Origin: Pontederia crassipes
Lineage: Eukaryota > Streptophyta > Magnoliopsida > Commelinales > Pontederiaceae
Direction: 5' to 3'
Assembly (NCBI GenBank): GCA_030549335.1
Contig: CM060195.1
Location: 13,297,501-13,361,500, forward strand
Length of the DNA: 64,000 nucleotides
Part shown: piece by piece, positions 11,421 through 23,488 of the stretch
Numbering within the stretch: the stretch's first letter is position 1
Layout of the letters: every line of letters begins with the position of its first letter
Notes under the pieces: generated by a model
What the model was told of the DNA's origin: nothing
Database searches by the model: none
What the model saw: only the letters and a program-made list of their open reading frames with translations
Made by a program: the position numbers and the translations under genes

Positions 11421-14400
11421 ATGAAACCTAATCGAAATTGGATTTTGCGTTGGAAGGACGAACATGGTATTGTGACCGAGGATTTTCAAAATGGAGTAGA
11501 TGAATTTTTAAAATTCTCATATGAACAACAACATGCAGCCGATCCTCATGGTCGCATCCGTTGTCCATGTGCAAAATGTAAAAACAATAAATGGAAAACA
11601 AGATACTATGTGGAGATGGATTTATATAAGAAAGGTTTTTGGTTGAACTATTTAAATTGGACTTTGCATGGAGAAACGAAATGGAAAGGTGAAAATTCTA
11701 CAACTATTGAGCCATCAGATCATATAGAAATGACCAATGCATACATGGATATGGTAAGAGATGCATAAATGGGTGACACGATCCACCAAGAGCAATCAAA
11801 TTTAGAAGAAAATCCAAATCCAACAGCTTCAAAATTTTATAACCTCCTAAAAAATGCTGATGAGCCTTTATGGGATGGTTGTGAAAAACAAAGCATCTTA
11901 TCTGCTATATCACAGTTGATGAATTTAAAATCAGAATATAATATGAGCGAGAAGTGTTTTGATCGAATGATTAGCATTATTAAGACTATGTTACCCGAAT
12001 CCGAAAAACTTCCAGAAAACTTTTATAGGTGCAAAAGAATGATGAGTGAACTTGGACTAGAATACCAAAAAATTGATGCTTGTCGTAATCACTGCATGCT
12101 GTTTTACAAAGATGATACTAATCTTACAAGTTGTCGTGTTTGTGGAGAGTATCGATTCAAACCAAGAAAAATTCTAGCACGAGTCAAAGGAATATTCCTT
12201 TCACAGTGTTTAGATATTTTTCTTTAGTTCCTAGACTGCAATGTATGTTCTTATCTAAAAATACTTCACATTTTATGCGTTGGCACGCCGAGGGAATGTG
12301 GAGTGATCCATCGCTTATAACACATCCGTCGGATGCAGAAGCATGGAAACATATAGATTCAACCTATCCAATTTTTGCTGCTGAAACTCGTAATGTTAGA
12401 TTAGGTCTTTGCACAGATGGCTTCAATTCATTTAGTGGAACAACAACTATGTACTCTTCGTGGCCAGTGTTCGTTACACCTTATAATTTACCACCAAGTA
12501 TGTGCATGCGAACAGAACACATATTCCTGATTGGCATGATTCCTGGACCGAGATCTCCAGGTAAGAGTATAGATGTGTACCTAAGACCTCTTGTTGATGA
12601 ATTGAAGATGTTATGGGATGATGGTGTCTTGACATATGATAGATTAAAGAAACAGAATTTTATAATGAGAGCAGTTCTCCTATGGACTATAAATGATTTT
12701 CCTGCATATGACATGCTGAGCGGATGGAGTACTAAAGGAAAACTTGCTTGCCCAATATGTGGAAGATTCACAAAATCATTTTATTTAAAACATGGTAGGA
12801 AAGTTTGTTGGTTCGATTATCACAGAATGTTCTTGCCTCTCAAACACTCAATGCGTCGTGATAGAAACTCTTTTAAAAAGTCAACCATAGAGAAGAGTTT
12901 ACCACCAAGTAGAATGAGTGTTGCTACTGAATTATTTGAGCAAGTTGATATGATCGATCCTATTACATTTGGATCGAAGTCGCCATCTAATAGACAACTA
13001 GAATATGGGTTAATCATAATTGGGAGAAAAAAGTATTTTCTGGGAGTTGCCTTATTGGTCCTCGAACTTATTACGTCATAATTTAGACGTTATGCATGTT
13101 GGAAAAAATGTTTTTGATAACATCTTTAACACTGTAATGGACATTAAAGGCAAAACAAAAGACAATGTCAACTCAAGGGAGGACTTAAAACTTATATGTA
13201 AACGTCCAGAGTTAGAGTTAGTACATCACAATGGAAAGTGCATCAAGCCTAAAGCCACCTATGTATTGTCAACTGATCAGCGGAAGCTTGTTTTTGAATG
13301 GATAAAACAATTAAAATTTTCCGATGGATATGTATCTAACATTTCTCGTTGCATAAATGTCGATGAAGGTAAGATTTCAAGGATGAAGACCCATGACTGC
13401 CACATATTTATGCAAAGATTAATTCCAATTGCTTTTCGAGAATTTTTGCTTAAATCCATTTGGGGTACCATCACAGAATACAATATATTTTTTAAAGAAT
13501 TATACTCTCGTAATATTCGTAGAGATGACATGATGCATCTTGAATCATCCATCATAATGACTTTATGCAAAGCTGAAAAAATCTTTCCACCATCATTTTT
13601 TGATGTTATGGAACATTTGGTGATGCACCTTCCATATGAAGCAAAAATTGTTGGTCCCGTACAATTTAGGTGGATGTACCCATTTGAGAGATGCATGTTA
13701 TATCTTAAACGGTAGGCAAAAAATAAGGCAAGGATTTATGTGAAGCATATTTTTTGGAAGAAGTTTCAAATTTCACATCATTATATTTTTCACCTGAGAT
13801 TCAAACGAGGCGAACTCAAGTTCCAAGGAACGATGATTGTGGTGAAGAAATTTTTAAAAATTGCTTGTCAATTTTTATGTTTGCAGCTCGACCGATTGGA
13901 AAAGCGCAAAAGTTTATTTTAAGCGACAATGATTTGAATATTGTGGAGAATTATATTCTCGTCAATTTCCCCGAAGTAGAACCATATTTAGTGTAAGAAT
14001 ATGACATTAAGTCATATCATCAATAAAATTTTATATAGAAGTCTAAATAATATCTAATATTTATTTGTTTTGATAATTAATTAGGAAATTTGAAGAATAT
14101 CAAAGACAGTTAAATCCTTATATTACTGATGAACAAATTTTGCAAATTAGAGATGAACAATTTTCTTCTTGGTTTAAGACACATGTGAGTAAGAAATTTT
14201 CAACTTATAATGAATTATGTATTAATTGAATTTATATTAATTCAACTATAATGAATTATGTATTAATTGCTTAGGTACAAAATGGCATGATATCAGAATT
14301 GCAAATTCAAAATCTTAGTTATGGACCTTCGAAAAGAGTAACAACTTACAACGACATCATTGTAAATGGTTATAAGTTTCATACAGAAGAATATGAAAAA

Positions 14401-14724
14401 AATAAATCTACAATGAATAGTGGCATATGTGTTTGTGGTTCTTTGTATGGGGAAAATGAGTTGAATTATTATGGCATCGTCGAACAAATATTGGAGTTGT
14501 CATATCTTGGACAAAATACTATTTTTGTACTACGATGTCAATGGTTTGATCCACAAAATGGGGTTAAAATAGATCAAGTTTATGGTTTTGTCGATGTTAA
14601 ACACAAGTCAAGGCTCAATTCGAATGATCCATTCGTTTTGACTGAGCAAGCACAACAAGTTTACTTCACCAAATACCCTTCATCTAAACGTGGTATTGAT
14701 GAATGGTGGCTACATGTAAAGTAA
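11421..14724 (+). pseudogene. CACTA TNPD transposase (Transpos_assoc, tnp2, DUF4218, DUF4216), broken
   Basis: This is the catalytic transposase of the nested CACTA, which cuts and pastes the element in the nucleus. The first ATG at 11421 opens a transposase-associated domain with its CPCAKC cysteine motif (near 11565). The tnp2 core follows, with CRVCGE, MRWHAEGMW, LCTDGFNSF, NDFPAY.MLSGWST, LACPICG and RHNLDVMH motifs. DUF4218 starts near 13530. Two introns with good borders (13993-14084 and 14185-14274) keep frame and lead into DUF4216, which ends with WW near 14712. Breaks: in-frame stops at 11766 and 13713, and frameshifts near 12190, 13012 and 13752, the last in a run of T. All diagnostic domains are present in order, so it decayed after insertion and was not truncated. 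Confidence 0.93.
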
Positions 14725-14732
14725 AAAGTAGA

Positions 14733-15120
14733 TTATTTGTGGTAGAGCGCGTACCACATCTTTGCCACCCATTCAAGCGGTTTGGGTTCTACTTCACCTA
14801 GCATAGCAGGTAATGAATTATAATTTATGTGATTTAATTTTGAATTGAGCTCACACCACATCTTTCTCACCCGTGCTTGGTGAATAAGGGATAGGTGACA
14901 CTTCGACTCCTGCTCCTGATTTGGGGGGCTCTGATATTCCTTCACCACATCACATGCCAGGTAATGAGTTATAATTTGTGTAATTTAATTTTCAGTCGAG
15001 CTCGCACCACATCTTCATCACTTGAGCTTGGTGAAGCAGGCATCTTTGACACATCGACACCTGATTTGGTGGGATCTGCTACTCCTTCACCTGACATATA
15101 AGGTAATTAATTATAACTTG
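14733..15120 (+). repeat. Exon-intron module repeated three times in tandem
   Basis: Three related segments each begin near an ACCACATCTT motif (14753, 14855, 15006), continue through CACCTGAT/CTTCACC-like sequence, and end in AG followed by GTAATNA and a conserved intron start (GT at 14810, 14961 and 15103). Spacing is about 100-150 bp. The first copy is shortened internally. Each looks like a short exon plus the first part of its intron. They lie between the end of TNPD and the first confident exon of the PF03004 gene, so they probably represent multiplied 5' exons of the second gene. Confidence 0.75.
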
Positions 15121-15166
15121 TATAATTTATTTTTCAATTGACTATTTTAGTACTAACTTGTAATAG

Positions 15167-16561
15167 GGACTTCAACTCGACAACCAACAATTGTTGGTCT
15201 TGAGAATTTGCCATATGGAGTCATTCCACCTAGTGGCATTATGGTTGATGACCCGATCAATTCGTAAGTTGAAGAATCATTTAATTAATTTTAATATCAA
15301 AATGAGTTGGTTTCTAACCATTTTTATATTTTTCAGAACAACTTTTATACCTGGAAGCGTCATTAGAACTATTAGTGACATAGCCATAAGTCGACTCCCC
15401 GTAGGTGCATCTTCTTGGAAGCAAATACCAATTGGTTTGAGAGACGCTATGTATAATGATTTTAGGGTAATTTTTTTTAATAATTTCAAATTTAATAATT
15501 TAGACTTGTTATTACATATTTAATTTTTTTTGTTGAATAGGGAAGATATACTCCATGAGTTGACCATAAAAAAGCTTTTTGCATCGATTGCTTCTCGTCG
15601 GCTTAGTGGTGTTCTCTACAACTATCGGGAAGCCACAATGAAAGCAACCAATGGTAATATATTAGAAGCGAAAAATAATGTGCCCATGGGGATAGCTGGA
15701 GATGTTTGGGCATCTCTTTGTGATCATTGGTATGTTGTAAAAGTTACAATTTAATGATATAGAATTTTAAAATAATGCATTACATTATTTCTCATTTGTA
15801 GGAACGACGACAAGCGAAAAAAATGGTCTGTAGCAGGCAAACAAAATAGAGCCGCTATGATAGAATCGTCGCGGCACACGACATGATCTGTGGGATTTGT
15901 TGAACATAAACTTTGAATGGTAATTTCTTAAGTTTAATAAATTTGATTACTCACTTTAATTACAATGTCAACTTTTATAATGAGATGAAATGTTTATAAT
16001 GTTTTATACATAACATTTATAATGTTTTTGATAGGAAAAAGCTACTCAAAGTGTGGTCAGTTATCGAGATGTGTATAAGGAGATGCACACTAGTAAAAAG
16101 ACTAATGAATTTGTCACCGCAGAAGCACAACATGTTATTGTATATTTCAAACACTTTTCCTCTTTGTATATTGAATGATTTGCTTTGAATAGTAATTTTT
16201 ATGTATCTAATTTTATAATTAATATTATTTTCAGGATAGTTACGATATGTTGTTGGCAGAAAAGTATGCAGATTCACAACCCCCTCAATTTGATGCAGAG
16301 GTATGGCATCAAGCTGCCGGACTCACTAGTAGCGGGAGACTTTGTGGTATAGGTCCTTTGCCATCTTCAATCATGGGCGCTTCTTCTACTGGTCCTTCAT
16401 CCGGCTTGGGCGACACTCCTCCCACGATTCCTTTACATGAAGTAGAGACTACCGTTACGAATATAATACGACAAGATGTTGGACCAATGTTTGATGCGAT
16501 AATGAGTTATATGCGTGATCGTGATGGGAACAGACGACCATATGATTCGGGACATGATTAG
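15167..16561 (+). pseudogene. PF03004-type second transposase gene of the nested CACTA, broken
   Basis: Exons with matching phases can be read at 15167-15263, 15337-15466, 15541 to about 15736, 15802-15919, 16035-16139 and 16235-16561. The pieces include a proline/glycine-rich lead (ENLPYGVIPPSG), the WKQIP and GLRDAMYNDF region, ASRRLSGVLYNYR, KANR-like and ESSRHT motifs, and a final exon with the EVWHQAAGL and GIGPLP motifs and a low-complexity tail. This is the usual order for plant En/Spm-associated transposases. Breaks: TGA at 15556, a frameshift near 15580, TGA in the fourth exon after SSRHTT, and a further stop near 15914. The family is thought to bind subterminal repeats alongside TNPD. 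The 105-bp exon 16035-16139 has an equal-length counterpart at 23489-23593 in the outer element. Confidence 0.85.
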
Positions 16562-16819
16562 GGATTACATCTTATGACATTTTTATATAAATTGTGGTAC
16601 TTTTGTTTATCGTAGTAGATTGTCTACTTGTGATATTATGTGATATTTAGACTTTTGATGACATTATGTGATCTTATGCGATATTTTAGATGAAGATATT
16701 TAGACTTTTGATGATATTATGTGTTATTTAGATGGATTCACAATTTTTGAGAATTATGAATGTAAATGGATTTTCTTATTTTTTTAATATAATTTTTTTA
16801 AAAAAATTCTGAATATTAG

Positions 16820-17310
16820 TGATGAATTTGCAACAGAGGCCCGGCTAAATTATTATCGCTATTAGCAAGCAATCTACGACCATTTAGCAACAACTTAGTG
16901 ATGGATTTAGCGACAACTAAGCGACAAATCCGCGACAACCATCGACAAGTCGGCGAGAAAAAAGCCGACAAGGACAATAATTGTGGCGGCAGACATGTTG
17001 GCGACTAATTCGCCACTATTTATTATCATTATTAGCAAGCAATCTACGACCATTTAGCAACAACTTAGTGATGGATTTAGCGACAACTAAGCGACAAATC
17101 CACGACAACCATCGACAAGTCGGCGAGAAAAAAACCGACAAGGACAATAATTGTGGCGGCAGCTTAGCGACATGTTGGCTACTAATTCGCTACTAATTAA
17201 TGACGAATTTGCGACAGATAACATTTGTCGCTAATAGCGAGTAATATTTAGCGACAACTATGTTTTGTAATAAATGCGTCGCAAAATGCTCGCAGACTTT
17301 TTTAGCGACA
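16820..17310 (+). repeat. Right subterminal GCGACAA array with a 170-bp duplication
   Basis: Dense TTAGCGACAA/GCGACAAATC motifs. A 170-bp unit, 16850-17019, is repeated at 17020 to about 17195 with few differences (for example GCCGAC versus ACCGAC near 16965 and 17135). The segment immediately before it (16562-16815) is AT-rich 3' flank of the second gene. Confidence 0.88.
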
Positions 17311-17312
17311 AA

Positions 17313-18217
17313 GTAGCGTATATGCCTATCATATATGTGTGTTCCTAAATAAATATATGTTACGTACCTATATTATATATATTACTTATATATGCATACA
17401 ATATATATCATATCTAGTCGCCTACACATGTAACACATACAACGCTTAATTAGCACTATATATATTTTTATATTATTTTTATATTATACATATGTTAATT
17501 AAGAAATAGATTAACTATACGCTATCTATATGTTATCTATTTTGACGCAACCCATATATGTTGATATATATTATTAATAGTATACTTTAATGAATAAATA
17601 AATTAAATATTATATGTGTACCTTCAACATATACATGCATGTATTCCTACATAATTACTTAAGTAACATTATATATGTTACTTATGCATACTATATGTAT
17701 AATATCTTAATTATGCATATATTATTTTTATATTCTTAATCCTGAATTATGATGGATGAATTAAGTGATGATTTGTTACAAAATAGTCCATTTTAGCGCT
17801 ACCATGGAGACTCAATAGCATTAGCGCCACAATAGAGCCGCAATGATGGTCGAACACTATTGGTATCTCTATGGCGTCGCATTTTTGAGACGCTAAGATA
17901 ATTGGGACACTAATGCGACGCTATTGTATCGCTAACTAATATTAGCGACTCATTAGCGTCCTATAGCGCCGCATTAGCCGACTTTTTATTACTCTTACTT
18001 AATCGGGCACATATTGACATATAAATACGCGTATAGAACACATACACATATACATATTATTATACATACTTATACACATACACATATACATATTTTTATC
18101 ACCTAATCTCACACATATAAACATATACATACATATATACTTTTAATACATATACAAATACATGTTATTGTAACTTAATCTCACACACATATAGACATAT
18201 ACATACTTGTATATAGT
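17313..18217. other. Outer CACTA interior, AT-rich with a subterminal-type motif patch
   Basis: ATATATAC-like simple sequence surrounds a patch of AGCGTC, GCGACGC and AGCGCC motifs at 17790-17990. The flanking CACATATACATA sequence resumes directly after the solo LTR at 21549, showing both pieces were once contiguous. No gene is seen. Confidence 0.7.
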
Positions 18218-21200
18218 TGTAATTTCCGAACAATAGAAAATGAGCTAATTAACTTAAGTATAAATTAATTAAGTTAGTTATTATTTTGATGTAGAGTTTG
18301 TAATAATCAATTTTTGTATATAAGTTGATTTTGAGATAATTATTCTCTTGAGTAGGCTAAAAGTAATGAATTAGTGGGTAATTAAATTAATATTAGGTAA
18401 TCCAACATAATTAATACTGCTTAATATAGCTAATTAATTATGAATTGAGTGACTCAATTATTTAGCTTAAATTAATTAACTTGGTTATTAATATTTGAAT
18501 AACCACATCACGTCTCCTATGTGTGTCGACCTGATTATTCAAAGTTAAGTTTTATTTATTTATATTTGACACCTCACTCCAAACCGCCTAAGTCTTTTGG
18601 TGGAAAAAGTAACATGTGAACTTGATGTATGTAGCTTTCACAATATGCTGCCACATAATATTATTTGCCTGCCTGATAAAAAAAAAGAAGCTGTAAAAGA
18701 AAACATAAGAGAAGGGAACACAGACATACATCACACTGGCTAATTTCGTGAAAGGAAATAAGTAATATTAAGCAAGTTTATGATGGTGGCCAAAGAGAAG
18801 AAGGGAGACGATGGAGAGGATGGCTGGACCAGGGAAAAAGGGAGGAGCACAGTAAAGAAAAAAAGGTATAAGGTGCATATGATCGACCTCTTTTATTAAT
18901 TCCTTTCGTTTTAATTTCTGGGTGATTAAGATTAAATTTACTTTTGTCATATCAATTGAACCAACAAGCAAATTGCATCTTTTGATTGGAATCATGGAAC
19001 GTATTTTCTAATTATAGATTATAGCAGATAAATTTTACCTACTTAGGAAAACATTTATGGTGAAAACAAATGATGAAATTTGTATCAAATGAACCCCTAG
19101 AATCGTAGTTTATAGAAAAGAAAGAATTATTTCAATATCTCATCTTTTCAAAAAGTTAGATTCTATTTGTTTGGAGATGTCATGCGGTCCTGCAAGAAGT
19201 AGTAGACATAATTAAAAATTTTGTGCTAAACTTTATACTTTGAAATAAATTATGAATTTTATAGGTACCAACCTGACATTAACTAAGGTTTTAATACAAT
19301 TTGAATCATTTCAAAACAATTCGAGTAGAGGGAGTTATGAAAAGAATAAGTGGTAACTCTCAGTTTTTAGAAGTATGAACAGGATAATAATATGTATGTG
19401 TTCACGTAAGTTTCTGTAGATAAATTTTGAGGAGTAAAAAATCTATAATTAATATATGTTGTACATTTTAGAGTCTAGTTTTATTGATCTTTGTAATCAG
19501 ATTTATTGGACATACATAGCGAAAATTATGCATTCATATTTAAGGTGCTATCATCTTATCTTCTAAAACTTTTACCTGATTTATAAATTATGTATTAAAT
19601 CAAATATATTATAAAATTATTTTATAAATTAGGGTCAGAAGGATATCGAAGTTAAGTTTCATTTATAATTGGAATCACATGAAAAGGTTATGTATAGTGA
19701 AAGTAATAAATTCTTAACCGAGCTCTACTCAGTCTGTCAGAATGAATTTAGAGTAGAGCATTCTATTATTTGTTAAATTTGTTGCGCTCGCTCTAGAAAG
19801 GTATAAAATCTATGAATTATATGAGTTAAACCTGATTAAGCACTCTTTAAGATAAAATTGAAAGTAAGGAAATATGAGTTATTTATTAATTGATATACAT
19901 TACACAATCAAGGTCAGTCAATTTAGCATAACACAGAAGTAGTAGAAAATCTAGGTTGAATACTATTTTTTTCTGTGTACCGACCCTTAGAAAATAAAGT
20001 ATTAAACTTTTATTGGATAATTATGTTGCAGTCTTTATACATATATTATTAGATTCATAAGGTTGTATTATGTTCAATAAAAGATATGAATTTTATTTCA
20101 CCAAGTACACCATCTCCTAGGGTACAAGACAACTTCTTACGATTTACCAATTAATTAAGTTATAGGGTTAAAGACATGAGAGGTATATGGCATTGATCAT
20201 TGTTGTGTCCATGTAGGACATGAGGGTTTGCAAACTATAATATTGATAAGAATGTTATAGGAGGAAGAATGATAAGGGAAAGGAAAAGTAATTTCATGAC
20301 AGGTAAGTTAGTTTTTCCTACTCTATGTATTCACCTCTTTTAAATTCGGTGTGATATTGACTATTATATGTATTGAATATGTTTTGGGTAAGTTATGAAT
20401 GGATTTTCAGGAATGCAATTATGAAAAGTATATCTTAATAATTCATTTGAAAAGCATATGTGATATGATATGAATGGACTACGAGAAGTGCAATCTTGTT
20501 CCGTTTGAAATGGTATTTGATATGATTCATCTTCTGATATCGAGAAACAATTGTTATATGATGAATCATGCATCTGCCTTCATTGCATGTATGATGATTG
20601 GAGCTAAGTGCTACATTGCTGATCACGATGGGAGCCACCTCTAGAATCCAATGCATCATTTCTGTTCCCCAAATATGAGATGGGATAGACTGGAGATAAG
20701 TGCCATACGGAGCTAAGTGCTACATCGTGAGGAGTCGCGATGAGAGCCATCTCTAGAATCCATAGGGGCCATCTCTAGAATCCACCTATCGCTATATGAT
20801 TTGTTCCCTGAAAGAGATGAGGTAGAATGGAGCTAAGTGCTACATCGCTGATCATGATGGGAGCCACCTCTAGAATCCACCTCCTGACCACTGGCCAGTT
20901 GGTGATCTGTGCATCCATATGAAAGTGTTGCATTTGCATACATATGTTTGTTATGATTTCAATGATATTGATTGCAAATTGAGTATGATGCTGTTGATTA
21001 GAATGTTGTATATGTAATTATCAAATATATGAAAATACTTTTTTTGATATTATGATTATTGTATGCTTTTTCATATCTCTCCGAATTAATTAGTTGGTAA
21101 CACATAGACTATGAGTTATCAACTTACTGAGCTATTTTAGCTCACTTTGTTATTTCTAACATTTTTCAGATCATTATAGCTTCTTAGATCGTGCGAGGTC

Positions 21201-21548
21201 ATAATCTTAGCGGAGTTTAGCTCCTCTGATGTAAAGGTATTAAGGGGAGTTGTTACTCTCATGTCCTTTGGTTAGGATGTTGAGAGACTTTGATATGTGT
21301 ATTATATATTTATCATTTTGTAAGAATGTAAAGTAATTTTGAGAAATGTAAAACTTAGAGTAGTTGGTTTGCTCTAAAATGATCATCATAAAATTGTGTA
21401 ATTTATTTAATAATATATTTTCATTTCTTTTGTTTTTAAAAAGAAAATATTTGCATCATATTTTCGCAATCTTTCCCAATTTTATTTGATTGTCCGTAGT
21501 GAGTTGCGAACTCCGGTTTAAATCATGGTTTAAATCAGGATCGTGACA
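18218..21548 (+). mobile_element. Solo LTR of a chromovirus-like (Tekay/Del-type) Ty3/gypsy element
   Basis: The LTR starts TGTAATTTCC at 18218 and ends GTGACA at 21548. The flanking five bases are ATAGT on the left and GTAGT on the right, a target duplication with one mismatch. The interior near 21122-21170 carries the ACTTACTGAGCT and TTTTTCAG landmarks I associate with Tekay/Del LTRs. No primer-binding site follows and no internal domain is present, so this is a solo LTR left by recombination. It shares long stretches with 54871-56594 and the same landmarks with the element ending at 31946. It interrupts the outer CACTA. Confidence 0.82.
20590..20890 (+). repeat. Short tandem units inside the solo LTR
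   Basis: GGAGCTAAGTGCTACAT and CATCTCTAGAATCCA (or CACCTCTAGAATCCA) recur three to four times between 20600 and 20890, with spacers containing GATCA.GATGGGAGCC. The related LTR at 54871-56594 lacks this block, so it expanded in or is private to this copy. Confidence 0.8.
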
Positions 21549-22045
21549 GTAGTTATAATACATATACATATACACATTGCTATGACTTCATCTCGCACAT
21601 ATAGACTTATAATGTAATCTAAAGTTAAATCCCTAACTCCTCTTAAATTAGAAAAGATATTCGAAATAGCGTCACTACAGCCTCAAAATACCGTCACTAC
21701 ATATATATACTTATAAACTTATAATATAGACTTAACACATGTATTTATGAAATACATATGAACTACATATACGTATATATACATATGTATATATGAACTA
21801 CATATGAATATACACTTATAGTTTATATATATAGACCTAACATACATGCATACATACATCATATATTTATATAGATATACATAGATATAATATAAAGTTA
21901 AAAAAATCAATATCGCATCTATGTAGCGTCGAACTAGCGTCGCAAAACTTGGCGACGCTAAAAATGACCTTAAATCCCTAGGTTCTTCCCCTTTTTTAGT
22001 TTTTACCATTTTACTTTTCACTGTTTATCGTTTAGTGTTCTTGGA
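21549..22045. other. Outer CACTA interior resumed after the solo LTR
   Basis: ATATAC-rich simple DNA with AGCGTC/GCGTCGC motif patches at 21650-21700 and 21920-21960. No gene is supported; a minus-strand open frame here is simple-sequence driven. Confidence 0.65.
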
Positions 22046-22099
22046 CTATGTTGACTGACGATTGTAACCGCCGGCCTCGTCCTCCGTCGACTGTGCCTT

Positions 22100-22860
22100 G
22101 CTTTGACGCCACAGCAGGACGCCGACCTCCTCTGCCTCCTCCGCTGTGATGACTGTGACCCAGCCTCCGCCTCCTCCGCTGCCCTCCTTCGATCGACGAC
22201 GTCGATGACCCTGAGGATGTCGACGGCTCTGAGGACGTTGGCAACTTTGACTGACGACATCGACGGCTTTGATGACTCCGCTCGCCGCTTGCCACCCTCC
22301 TTGACCGACCTCTGCTGCCCTACTCCGCCCTCTTCCACCTCCTCCGCCGCCTGCCACCCGCCGCCTTCCTCCACCCTCCGCTGCCCTCCTCCGCCCGATG
22401 CCTCCCTCCTCCGCCTTCTTCCACTTTCTCCGCCACCCGGCGCCTTCCTCCACCCTCCACTGCCCTTCTCCGCCCGGTACCGCCCTTGTTCGCCCTCTTC
22501 CACCTCCTTCGCCGCCCGCCGCCTTCCTCCACCCTCCGCTGCCCTCCTCCGCCCGGTGCCGCACTCCTTCGCCCTCTTCCACCTCCTCCGCCCGATGCCT
22601 TCCTCCACCCTCCGCTGCCCTCCTCCGCCCGTTGCCGCCCTCCTCCGTCCTCTTCCATCTCCTCCGCCACCTGCCTCCTTCCTCCATCCTCTGCTGCCCT
22701 CCTCCGCCCGGTGCCTCCTCCGCCGCCCTCTGCCTCCTCTCCCACCATCCGCCTCCGCCACCCTCCGCCCGCCATCTTTGCTCCTCTGTAGCAACCGGTG
22801 CCGGTCGTCGCCCGCCGCCTTTCTCCACCGCTTACCTTCCTCCGTCGTCCGCCGCCATCC
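22100..22860. repeat. C-rich minisatellite, period 76-79 bp
   Basis: Pyrimidine-rich plus strand dominated by CCTCCGCC, CCACCCTCCG and CTGCCCTCCTCCGCCCG. The last motif starts at 22381, 22460, 22539, 22615 and 22694, giving spacings of 79, 79, 76 and 79. Long frames are open on both strands (Pro/Ser-rich on plus, Gly/Arg-rich on minus) simply because the repeat lacks stop codons. None shows a domain. This GC island stands in AT-rich DNA upstream of the outer CACTA's gene remnant. Confidence 0.9.
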
Positions 22861-22909
22861 TTCTCCAGTTAAGAATGTACGAGCCCGCCACCAACCATTA
22901 TGTAATCCC

Positions 22910-23040
22910 TAGTTAATTTGCTATTTTTTAATCTAATGCGTGTTAAGTTAATTACTTGAAACTAATCTAAAGGCTAGTTAATTTCCTATTTTTTAATCTA
23001 ATACCATGTTAAGTTAATTATTAGTTAATTCTAGTATCTA
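22910..23040. repeat. ~70-bp direct duplication
   Basis: CTAGTTAATTT.CTATTTTTTAATCTAAT followed by GTTAAGTTAATTA occurs at about 22911 and again at about 22973, diverged by a few bases. AT-rich and without coding sequence. Confidence 0.75.
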
Positions 23041-23204
23041 TTTTTGATCATGTTCTCATAAATTTTACTAAGGATGTACATTCACATTCTTGGTAATAAA
23101 ATGAGATTATGAAAAAAAAGAGACATCAAAAAATGACAAAAAATATCAGTATTTGGTACCAAAAATATGGATTATCGTCGATTCTAAATACGACGATGAA
23201 GTAG

Positions 23205-23253
23205 TTGAAACATGTGATTTTGGACTTCGTAACTTCAAAATCACATGTTTCAA
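23205..23253. repeat. Inverted repeat, 17-18 bp arms
   Basis: TTGAAACATGTGATTTT at 23205-23221 is the exact reverse complement of 23237-23253. The intervening 15 bases add one more G-C pair. The hairpin lies inside the outer CACTA, upstream of the PF03004 exons. Confidence 0.92.
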
Positions 23254-23488
23254 GTACAAGAATTATTAAATTTATAGTTTTTGAAAGTTCATAAAGAACG
23301 GATGAACGATGATAAAGGAAGTCGAAAAAGGCAAGAGTTAACCGACTTTCGAAGCCCGATGCCCACATCTACACAGGGGGTCAATGCGATTTGACGAGCA
23401 TCGACGGTGCATGATAATTTACATACAAATTAAATTAATCAAACTTTCAACTTATACTTATTTTATAAACTTAGAAACTTTATCGTAG

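Larger units (their letters stand above)
9547..17272 (+). mobile_element. Nested CACTA element with TNPD and PF03004 genes
   Basis: The left terminus is CACTACAATAAAATT at 9547, followed at once by a dense array of GCGACAA-type motifs (9567-9812). The right subterminal array (16820-17270) uses the same motif. The right terminus appears degenerate, with TTTTGTAATA ending about 17272 in place of the expected TATTGTAGTG. The two genes lie head to tail on the plus strand between the arrays, the usual CACTA order. The motif family differs from that of the surrounding element (GCGACAA versus GCGTCGC), so this is an independent element inserted in another CACTA. A 3-bp target duplication is not evident. 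Confidence 0.8.

Noticed and set aside
22018-22916. Several long overlapping open frames, Gly/Arg-rich on minus and Pro/Ser-rich on plus
   Set aside because: All six frames are affected by a C-rich minisatellite that lacks stop codons. No domain, start context or neighbour supports a protein.
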